DNA of 64,000 nucleotides from Lytechinus variegatus (taxonomy: Eukaryota > Echinodermata > Echinoidea > Temnopleuroida > Toxopneustidae). Positions 54,625-64,000 of this stretch are shown here, piece by piece. A program made the position numbers and the translations under genes. Within the stretch, counting starts at the first letter, position 1. Each line of letters opens with the position of its first letter. Where the stretch lies: assembly GCF_018143015.1 (NCBI RefSeq), contig NC_054740.1:39833180-39897179 (forward strand), read 5' to 3'. The notes under the pieces were generated by a model. The model was given only the letters and a program-made list of their open reading frames with translations, ran no database searches and was not told where the DNA came from.

Positions 54625-54939
54625 CTGTAGTAAAGACAAAATGAAAAAAAAAATCATCACTTTAATACATATTGATAATTCAAGGTGATGGTCCAATACT
54701 ATAGTTATGCATGCATGCAAATCCAATCATTCAACCATGAATTTTTAAATTTTTAATACTCATCTATTTCTGACCCTCAGAAGTTATGAATGTGAAATGG
54801 AGAATACCAACAGTAGAAAATCCATGGAAACCTTGTTTTAACGAATTATTAACCATTCGCCTATAAGAGATCAGATTTTGTTTGTTTTGCTCATTTCTTT
54901 TATTTTTTTTCCTTGAATACTTTGTATTCCTGGTATACA

Positions 54940-55130
54940 TTTATCATCCTTTGGCAAGGCTTCAATCCACACTTTGACACTGTCTAAAGGTGTTAAATGG
55001 GTGCCCAGTGTGCTGCAAATGCCAATGCTCCCCAGGGAGTGGAGGAAATGTATGAACTGTATGCTGGCAAGCATGAATCCAATGATCGAACTTATATTAT
55101 ATCTGTAAAATACTAAAACACATTGTCCAG
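54940..55130 (+). mobile_element. 5'-truncated SINE
   Basis: CCTTTGGCAAGGCTTCAATC and AATGCTCCCCAGGGAGTGGA match the body of the SINE at 22667-23010; the tRNA head is missing. Confidence 0.6.
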
Positions 55131-55365
55131 ATACATTTTTATAATCTGATACAACCATTTATCTATGTTTGTATGTTGTACATCATGAAGACACAGATGT
55201 GCAATATTTGTACATAAAACATGCCACACTGCATTTACTTTTTCTTTATTGTCAGAAAACAATCATCTTTTGGCATGAATATCTCTACTACTGACCTCTT
55301 TATTTTTATCCTAATTTTGAAACCATGGGATAGTTCAGGGTCATGATAGTGGAATCAAAACCCGA

Positions 55366-56214
55366 GGGGGGGGGGGGGGGGCAGTCAAATGTATTGCTGT
55401 ACACACACGTAGCCAAATTAATTCCACACACCTCCTAAACAAGTTTTTCTTTGTGTGCAAAATAACCCACTAAACAAGTTTTTCGCAGGTTTATTTACGC
55501 ATTTTTGCCCCTAAACAAGTTGTCGCCAGAATATGACCCCAGGGAAAAAGTTTGGGTGGAAAACATACCCTAAATACGTTTGGCTAAGTCTTAAAAAAGC
55601 TTTGGAAAAAAAAATACCCTTAATACGTTTGAACCTGCGACTGATTATTGACCAGTCTGTCAAAAATATAATGCGTGAGATTTTCATGACTCGACGTCTC
55701 TGTGCACGTGGGGCCAGTACTTACACTCGTACGTTGCGAAAAGGTGCACGCGCAACACGCGTGCGCATGAGATATGGGCTTCAAAACCATGCGATGCACG
55801 CACGCTATTCATCGTATCACGTACGAGCTGTGCGCTGACTGCACTTTTGATTCGTCTCGCGTGCCGGGCTAGACGCGAAGGCGGTCAGCCAGTCATATAA
55901 TCTGGCGAATAATGCTACTTTTTCTCTTTTTTTTCTGTTGGGTACCGATGCGTGAGAAAAATGGGTGCCATGCGTGAGATCGTGAGACGGACCCTAAATG
56001 GGTGCCATGCGTGAGATCGTGAGACGGACCCTGAATGCGTGAGTCTCACGCACAATGCGTGAGACTTGGTAGCTCTGAAAACTACCCCCTTTTTTTTGAA
56101 AATCAGTGTTTTTGATATCCTTAACAAGTGCACGTTCCTGGTCCACAACTGAATAAATGCATTTTTTTTGGTCCGCATGTGTACAGCAACATATTTCACT
56201 GCCCCCTCCCCCCT
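55366..56214. mobile_element. 850-bp G-run element with GCAGTCAAATGTATTGCTGT ends
   Basis: Left G run then GCAGTCAAATGTATTGCTGT; right complement GGCAGTGAAATATGTTGCTG then a G run. The inside includes AAACAAGTTTTTC tandem words and a piece resembling the CAGAG MITE (GCGTGAGACTTGGTAGCTCT, near 56070). Related to 30918-31387. Confidence 0.6.
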
Positions 56215-57009
56215 GGGATCAAAACAAACTTGCATGGATGAAAACCATCCCTTGAAACTGAACAGAATAACCTGTATTTTACCAAGAGAGGGAGACATTT
56301 ACATTTGCCCTAATCACTAATTGATCAACAAGGTAAGTGGGAAACTTCATGTCATCACACAGTGATAAAACATGTACTAAAGAGCTTAACAAGGCAAGAC
56401 GAAGTGGTTTTGTGGCTTGCCCAGCAGTTCAAGGAATTGGGAGAATTTTCAATATTTACATATTCCATACATGAACCAGACATTACAAAATATAAAAATA
56501 TTACCTCTATATGTTAGCCTACATGATTGAATTTAAACATTATTTCATGTATTTTTAGAAAGCCCACTATAAGCAAACATAAGACAAAATCTATCAATTA
56601 CATGAATTTATTAAAATTCCACATTCCATTTGACTGGAGGCTAATTTCCCTTGCATTTCCCTTGCATAAAACCAAGAAAATCAAGAAAAATACAGATAAT
56701 GACTGTAGATTGAACTTTATTTGATATTCTTTATAATAGAGCATGGGGTTGTTTCATGCACCAATAGATTTTACATTCATAACGACAAGTCACCCATGTC
56801 CTGCTGCCCACGACAATAAATGAAAGAATGTCTGGATTGTATTGTTTGTGCATTAGTTTACATGCATATTGTTGCCAGGGTAGTTTAATACCCAATAACC
56901 AGGGCTATTTCAGACTAAAAGCTTGCGACAAATACCAGCATTTGAACAGAAAGAATACAGGCCAAATCATCCTTGGTAGATGTACATGTAGATGTGGATC
57001 AAGGTATTA

Positions 57010-57320
57010 AATTTCACTTATAAACATCATTCTTTGTCAGTTGACTATCCTGTATGCATGCTGAACAGCAAGGTTTAAAGGGGAAATTTACGCTGACAAT
57101 AAAGAAAGAAAGAAATAGAGAAAAACATATTTCAAGACCAACTAAAATCAATCAAAAAAAATATTTCACTTATAAACATCAGTCTTTGGCAGTTGACTAT
57201 CCTGCATGCTGAACAGCAAGGTTTAAAGGGGAAATTTATGCTGACAATAAAGAAAGATAAAAATATAGAAAAACCTATTTGGAGACAACTAAAATCAATC
57301 AAAAAATATGAAATTTTCAA
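57010..57320. repeat. Two-copy tandem duplication of about 155 bp
   Basis: TTTCACTTATAAACATCATT starts copy 1 and TTTCACTTATAAACATCAGT starts copy 2 at about 57165. Both contain GGTTTAAAGGGGAAATTTA. Confidence 0.75.
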
Positions 57321-57589
57321 AAGAATTGACCTTTTGAGACATCAAATGCCATCAGTTGCCCCATACATGCTTTATACCTTAACTAATAATTCGTAATTGC
57401 CAGTTTTTAATGGTTGAAAACGACTGAAAATATTTTTCATTGAAGTGGTATGAAATGTGTATGATATAATGAATGTACAAGTAACACCAGTCTCAATTTT
57501 CAGGAAAATTGCATATTATGGAATTTATTTCACCTCATCAATTTTTTAGAATAGCCAAACATGACATTGTCTAGGGTATTTTTTTCCCT

Positions 57590-57765
57590 AAGCTTTTTCT
57601 GCGGGGTCATATTCTGGCGACAACTTGTATAGGGGCCAAAATGTGTAAATAAAGCCTGCAAAATAACTTGTTTAGGGGGTTATTTTGCACACAGAGAAAC
57701 ATGTTTGGAAATAATTTAGCCACATGTGTGTACATGTACAGCAATTCATTTGACTGGCCCCCGGG
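57590..57765. mobile_element. Partial G-run element
   Basis: AACTTGTTTAGGGGGTTATT and TACAGCAATTCATTTGACTG match the right half of the element at 30918-31387. Confidence 0.5.
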
Positions 57766-59716
57766 GAAGAAACATTCATGAAGGTCCCACATTTAGGGGG
57801 TCAGATGTACATATTTTATGGAACTGCCCATAGATAACGACAATGTCATGTTTTTCCCAACATTCTTTGCAACAATAATACGTAAGGAAAATATTGATAT
57901 TGGGCAAGTTGCAAATTTTGCATTAATTTGCACATTGGCAAAGTTTTATTCACTTCATCTTGGTACAAAGCTCCACAATTGTCCCTCTCCTAACAGGATG
58001 TTATTAAGAATTACATGTATATCTACTTCAGAGAAATGGACAATATTTTACGATATTAACAAGTCACATTTAACATCTCCACGCAAAGCAAATAATGGGT
58101 CAGCTTTTTAAACAACAATAACAGTGATTAATCTACCAGGAACTCCATTCCCCTTGATGACAGAGAATGGGTCCAACGTTCAAAGGATATTAAAATACCT
58201 CAAACTATTCACCATGCATTTCTCTTTCTTCAAAATAACAGACCATTCACACTTCACATAAGAAATTGTGACTGAGGATAACAACTACTTGATGTTCTGT
58301 AGAACACAAAGTGCAGGGAACAATTAGTGGGATATAGTAGTGATTTACTAGTTTTTTATATTTTCACTGGCAATACAAGCTGCTGACTCGATCCTTGCAT
58401 ATGACTCGCTTAGAACAAATTACTCAGTGATTACAAGTATTTGTTTCACGAAACACCCCCCCCCCTGGAATAGAACCTGAATGTGACTCTTTGGAAAGCT
58501 ATTTAGAAATATGAATATCCTATATTGTGTCAATTGAAATATTCCAATACAAAATTCAATGTATAACAGTATTTATTACAGATTTAACATATTTCAGTTT
58601 TGAAAAATAGTTAAAATTGCCTTCAATCCTTGTATACTATTCCTAAATTTATACAATTTTCACAACATACAAAGGGTATGACATATAGTTTCCTTATTTG
58701 TACATAAATTCTGTATGTCTGAAAGGGGTAAAGTCCCAACTTGGTAGCTACTTGTTACATGTACTGTTTGCCTTGGTGAGGGGTGATCTACTTGGTTACT
58801 ATTTGAATACCAGGCATATGATGTGTACTTGAGATGTGTGGACAAATTAGTGGTAGTAATAAATGTGGTCTTTGAAATGCAAAGACCCAAACAAATGCAC
58901 ACAATTGCAAGTTTCAAATTTCAAAACATGTATCATTCAAATCATCATCTCCACCAATGAATTCAATTTTTTTTCAATTCAAATTTGACCTTTTGTATGT
59001 GCAAAACCTACCTTAATTTTCATAAATTTTCCTACATTTTCATAACATATCATACAGGCTTGGTTGATGCAACCTGACAAATGGCACAGATGAAAACTGT
59101 CCATTTCATGGGCAGAGCTACATGTAGGATACTCATACCTGACCTACACTAATTTTTTTTCCAGGCCCAGATCAGATTTTTGGGGCTGAGATCTTGTCCA
59201 AAATGAAGACCGTTTTGGCTCCCCAAAAAAAATTGACAAGCAAAAAAAAGCATAAAAAATACCCCCTCCCCCTCCTGGATCCACACTTGTTTTCCCTCGA
59301 AGGCAAAACATTGTTCAATATTTTGGTGGTTTTCTTTGGTGGAGTGGAGGGGGGCTTATCTTTGAGGATTTCTGACAACCTCGCCCCCCCCCCAACAAAA
59401 AAAAATCACAATGTAGGATATAGTATCTTGTTTAGAGTAGGCTAGCTTGAAGCTAATTAGCCAATAGCAAGATGTACTTAATATAGTAATATAGGCTTAC
59501 AGTATGTAGCAAATAATATTTGTCCATGCTCACATTCAGGAAAAGTTCATGGGGCATCTAAATAAGTGGGGGCGTGGCCAGGCTCTTACATTATATGTAA
59601 GCATGCATTGAATATTATGACAACTTTTTATTTCCTTGTTGCTAATGTTTTTTCAAGGAAACATGAGCATTTGTTTCATTTTTGTCAGCTTGTGGAAATT
59701 GCTGTGGGAATCCAAT

Positions 59717-59870
59717 CTGGGGCCCTGTTTCACATAGGCTACTTTATATTATAGAAATTGCACAATTTCTATTACAAGTTTACTATGAGCCAATCATATT
59801 GTATGATTTCAGTAGCTTTTAACTCTTGTTGCAAATTTGTTGCAACAAGTTTTATAAAACTGGGCCCCAG
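59717..59870. mobile_element. 154-bp MITE with CTGGGGCCC ends
   Basis: CTGGGGCCCTGTTTCACATA and inverted AAAACTGGGCCCCAG. A TTGCAACAAG-type inner palindrome is present. Confidence 0.65.
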
Positions 59871-59995
59871 ATGGGTTGACCAATACCACTCAAGAGGCCG
59901 ATACACAGCATGACCACAGTATCTGATTCATTTTAAAACAAACAAGATTGAATCTAACTTCAAGTGTAAAGTAAAAGTACATACATGTATATGTA

Positions 59996-61015
59996 CAGCG
60001 CGTCCCAAAAAAAATGTCCCTCTGATTTGCGGCTAAAGTACTTCCAAAAAATAAAAATTATTCTCAAGGAAATGTATAAATCTAGAAAGGTCATCTCATA
60101 TTCTAACTTCTATAAAAATTTCATTGGTCTCGCTTCAGTGGTTTTGAATACACAGTCTATTATGTAACAGTGGTGCTTTTCAGCCCATTCCAAGTTTGCA
60201 TGCATGCAGCACTGCTGTGTGTTCTGCACTTTCTAGCATATCAACCCCCTTTGACCATTCTGACCAAGGAAATTCCCTGATCTGACCAGGGAAACCTCCA
60301 TGATCAAATCACACCCTTGAGCAAGTTCAGAAGGGCAAAATCAGTATTTGGCAGTTCATTTCATGTTTGATAATTGGGATGCACAGTGATTGAGACAACA
60401 GGTCATGTCTGTTACATGCCTAATTCCAACAATACTGCATTTTTGTTTTCATTACTTTTTTGTTAGTTACATGTAATAAGCTACTGAGGTCAAGTTAATT
60501 CAATGTAACTTTTTAAACGAAAAAAAAACAATTTTTTCTCTGATAAAGTTCCTTTTCGCAAAGGGTGATCAACTTGTGGATTCCCCTTTATTTTTCAGCT
60601 TATTTTACTCATCCATCAGTCACATTTTCTTTCAAGTTGGTGCACTGATTCTCCTTATCAATCAACAAACTTAATTTTTTAATGTTTCTTGTCCTTCTGA
60701 ACATGCCCAAGTTTATGATTTGATGAACCTTGATATGATTAGGGAAATGTCTCTGCTCAGATCCAGGATGTAAAAATGGGGGTTAACATGCCATAGACAA
60801 TGCAGAAATGCTGCAAACTTGGAATGGGCTAAAATGCACCACTGTTACGTAACAGAGTGTGTATTCAAAAGCACTGAAGCGCGACCAATGAAATTTTCAT
60901 AGAAGTTAGATCATGAAGTGAGCTTTCTACCCATGAACATTTATTTGAGAATACTACCACATTTTAGAATTAATTCAGCCATATGTCAGAGGGACATTTT
61001 TGGGGGGACACGCTG
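59996..61015. mobile_element. 1020-bp mariner-like non-autonomous element with 200-bp inverted repeats
   Basis: Ends CAGCGCGTCCCAAAAAAAAT and, complemented at the right, CAGCGTGTCCCCCCAAAAAT. Flanked by TA (59994-59995 and 61016-61017). Arms extend to about 60205 and from about 60805 (TTCCAAGTTTGCATG / GCAAACTTGGAATGG). TA target and CAGCG(C/T)GTCCC termini fit Tc1/mariner. No transposase frame is seen in the 600-bp middle. Confidence 0.7.
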
Positions 61016-61019
61016 TACA

Positions 61020-62690
61020 ATGTAAATTCACAGAAAACTTGTAATACTTGATGTACATTCATTTAAAAAATGAATTATAATAATAATCTTTTGGTTTCTA
61101 CTAACAGACATGCATGTTGGCCTGGACTGAAAGTGAAAATAAGCACACTAAATTCAAAGGAGGAGTTTACCCAGGTGGTGTGAAGTAGGTTTTTAAAGAG
61201 CCCCCAAAATAGAGAAAAATATTGGTGAAAAAGTGGTGAAAATCCATAACAGAATAACAGAGTCATTGAAATTCAAATATTTTGTTTTGTGATGTCATAT
61301 TGCACTTAATTCCACCATTGGCCATGTGATATTCTAGAAAATAAAATCAATTTTCTCTGAAAATTGATGCTGATTTTACTCGTGCATTAATTATATCATC
61401 AGGATACATAATTCAATCCACTCCAATTCTATAAGAAAAAGTCATCATATACCATAAAAATGGGTATCTATGGCGTATATATGACATACAAAGGCCTATG
61501 GAGTGGCTGCTTGCATATGACAAAATGGAATCATTATAAATTCATAACTCTCTTATATTCATGGATTTTTGTCAAACCTTGACCAGTGTTCTTCCCTTTT
61601 CTGTGTTTGATTGACACACAATTATCGTCATGGTCGGCTTCCTTTACTGCTTTACATTAAAACGTTTAATCATCTGGGTTAACTACCCCTTTAACAAACC
61701 AACTAGTTATCACATGTGTATATTATTAGGTCAGGAATGTATATCAAATGACAATGAAACAATTCAACGCTGTGTCACATTGGTGTACTAACTGTCAATC
61801 TTAACAAGATATCATCTTTACATGATGATAGGTCTTCTTGCTAGCACTTGGCTATTCATGGATACCATACTGGAAAACTGAAAGAAAATGAATTCTGTTG
61901 GTCGGTTTATAAAGGGGACCATCCAAATCAATTGCAAATTAGTGATTGATTGCCACTCTGCTCCTTGAAACCAGAAGTTTAACCTGATTTGCTATAGCTA
62001 ACATTGATTTGTCAGTTTTAAAATTGTGACAAAATATTTGCGATTGATTGCAAATATTTTCTTGCAACACCCCTTAAGTGTTGGTCCTCAACCGTCTTGA
62101 GAAAAATGAAGTTCACCTTCTGGTTGTAAATTTTCTCAATTTGGTACGCCCATATACATGACACATGTACTTCAAAAGCTGTCCTTCTTGGTTTCATAAC
62201 ACACTGTTTTTTTGTGCGTAATAACCCACCCTTGCATGCATGATTTGAAGTCAAACTACCTTTGAAATGCTTCAATAGCACAAAAACAAGAATCTACAAG
62301 TTGACAGTGAGTCAGTGCTTGTGCAAAGGAAACCAACCTTGATATTCCTGGTACAGAACCCAAAAGAGAGGAAAACAAACAGTTTTTCAGAAAAAAAAAT
62401 ATACCTGATATATTTAATAACAGACCTACAAATAGGCCCAATACTTCTTTTCATAGATGGAGTAAATTCAGGGCATGGTATTATTAGCATGACAAAAGTC
62501 ATGCCGAGACTAAATATGCCAGCACCAGGGACTCAGTTTGGTCAAGCTAATGAAGCAATACTAGTTTGGGCTTGCTCATTTTCCTGGTCTTCCTCTAGAA
62601 ATTCACTTTATTTCAAAAACACATTTTTCCCATCTTTTTATATTTTGTTTGGGAATAGTTTGACAGTGTGACCAAGTCATTCTTTTGCAT
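61020..62690. other. Non-coding stretch, no gene seen
   Basis: AT-rich; open frames are short and without recognisable domains. Confidence 0.4.
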
Positions 62691-62696
62691 TTACTC

Positions 62697-63001
62697 TATT
62701 TGTTTGTATATTTATTCATTTATTCACTGCTATATTTATTCATTTATCTTATCATTCATTCATTCAATTGTTCATTTCATTCATTCAATTGTTCATTTCA
62801 TTTATTCATTTCTTTACTTTTGATTTATTCATTCATTTATATATCTATTTGATATTTATTTATTCATTTATTCATTCAATTTATTCACTTTTTTTATTTA
62901 TTTACTTATTCATTCATTCATTTATTTATTTAGTTATTTATTATTCATTTACTTATTAATTTATTTATTTATTTTTATTCATTCGTTCATTCATTTATTC
63001 A
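62697..63001. repeat. ATTC/TTTA tetranucleotide microsatellite
   Basis: About 300 bp of ATTCATTC and TTTATTTA mixtures. Phe/Ile/Tyr-rich frames here are artefacts. Confidence 0.85.
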
Positions 63002-64000
63002 GTTCTAAATTTCTTATTTTAAGGGGGCACATGGAGAGAGTGATAAAAGTCTACAACAGTCATAATTGCCTGTTGATTTTGTTGGGATTTCAGGGGAGGT
63101 TATGATGAATAACAGATTGTATCTGACTGAGGGGAATTTTAATACAGAAATTACAATTCTACATTCCAACTCAATTTAATATGTTTAATATAGATTATTA
63201 TTCTCTTCATTGAAAAAATGCACTAAATAATTGGGTCATACTATTCTCTTTGATCCTGTATACATGCTTAACCCATTTACTGTACATGTATATTTATTCA
63301 TGGCTTCTACAAGTACCTTTCTTAAAGTTTTTTATTCCCATTCTAATCCTCTTTTGTCAGCTGAACGCAGCAATCCCCTTTAATCCAGTTGTTCATTAAA
63401 ACGAAGATACATGTTGACTGCATCTGAGGCCAAGTAGTGAGTAAGCGTTAGTCGCCATTAAATCTTTTAAATCTCAGACTCCTTCTATACCATTGCCTCA
63501 TTCTTGATGCTTTGTAATCAGGTTTTCACCAAGGAAACAAGCAAAATACATTTCAATATGTCATAGTTCACCCACTTTATTGTGCTATTTGTCAGTCTGA
63601 CTGATAGTAGTTTAATTCACTGAATATAAAAATTTCGCATGAATTATATATTAACTTTAAAAGATCTGTCTATGATTTGATTTGATATCACTTTTAATGA
63701 GTTCAAGATAAAGGGGAAAATGAATTGTGCATAAATAAACAAAATATAATTTAGAGAATTAGATAAGCCCTGGTCATGACTGATTAGTTAGTGCAGGGAA
63801 GAATGCAAATTTGCAACTTCAATTGTGACAAAAGAACTTGTACTTTACTATATCCTTTCTTTATATAATTGTCAGGTGTGAAAGTCCCTACACCTTTAAT
63901 ACTCCCCCTTTCCCACTTAGAATTTCTTTTTCATAGTGGTTCACATTGCTTTCTAGGATACTTTCTATTAATGATTTAATCCTCCCATTATTTATCTCCA
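63002..64000. other. Non-coding right end
   Basis: AT-rich DNA; no exon, RNA gene or repeat family recognised. Confidence 0.4.

Larger units (their letters stand above)
56290..59716. other. ELF upstream region
   Basis: No coding exon found. It holds a tandem duplication at 57010-57320, a G-run element part at 57590-57765, and G/C-run repeat remnants at 59140-59410. The 5'-most ELF exon and promoter could lie here or beyond the window. Confidence 0.4.

Noticed and set aside
62768-62959. Phe/Ile/Tyr-rich frame that looks like a membrane peptide
   Set aside because: Translation of the ATTC/TTTA microsatellite.
1-64000. CRISPR arrays, rRNA, LTR retroelements, Polintons, bacterial operons
   Set aside because: No regularly spaced short direct repeats with unique spacers, no rRNA-like sequence, and no gag, protease, integrase, capsid or envelope-like frame was seen; the window is eukaryotic.

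Overview
The window looks like nuclear DNA of a marine invertebrate deuterostome, most likely an echinoderm of sea-urchin type. The grounds are AT-rich DNA with small exons and kilobase introns, frequent TACATGTA-like words, tRNA-derived SINEs, many miniature inverted-repeat elements (MITEs), and the protein families encoded. The species is inferred, not proven. Only about 2 kb of the 64 kb is recognisably coding.

Three host genes can be built with exact exon phases. (1) SGT1/SUGT1, plus strand, coding about 9.26-14.30 kb: a co-chaperone with CS and SGS domains but no visible TPR region. A CRE-like promoter and short leader exon are proposed at 8.40-8.51 kb. (2) NXT1/NXT2 (p15), minus strand, 28.95 to 18.36 kb: the NTF2-like partner of the mRNA export receptor NXF1, in four coding exons. 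It converges tail to tail with SGT1. (3) An ELF1/2/4-type ETS transcription factor, minus strand, 54.60 to 35.79 kb. It has two alternative N-termini, MAAILDGQ at 54.6 kb and MSSEKSRN at 47.5 kb, and both splice in phase 1 to the same body. The inner first exon lies behind a CCAAT, octamer, ETS and TATA cluster. The protein stops just after the ETS domain.

Layout. 0-8.4 kb: AT-rich and repeat-filled, with a 1.7 kb element built of GC palindromes and a 98-bp tandem array holding a TTAA-flanked MITE. 8.4-14.6 kb: SGT1. 14.6-18.3 kb: intergenic MITEs and microsatellites. 18.3-29 kb: NXT, whose introns hold a 2.5 kb near-perfect palindrome, a pogo-like TA element and a 739-bp foldback element with a 9-bp target duplication. 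29-35.8 kb: spacer and ELF 3' flank. 35.8-54.6 kb: ELF, whose introns hold a DR1-bearing repeat, a foldback of short modules and a 1.2 kb 13-bp minisatellite. 54.6-64 kb: ELF upstream DNA with MITEs and a 1 kb mariner-like element.

I saw no rRNA, functional tRNA, CRISPR, LTR element or bacterial-type operon. The three host genes (protein folding, mRNA export, transcription) are ordinary housekeeping or regulatory genes and do not form one pathway. The unusual content is in the ELF promoter arrangement, the TPR-less SGT1 model and the foldback DNA.
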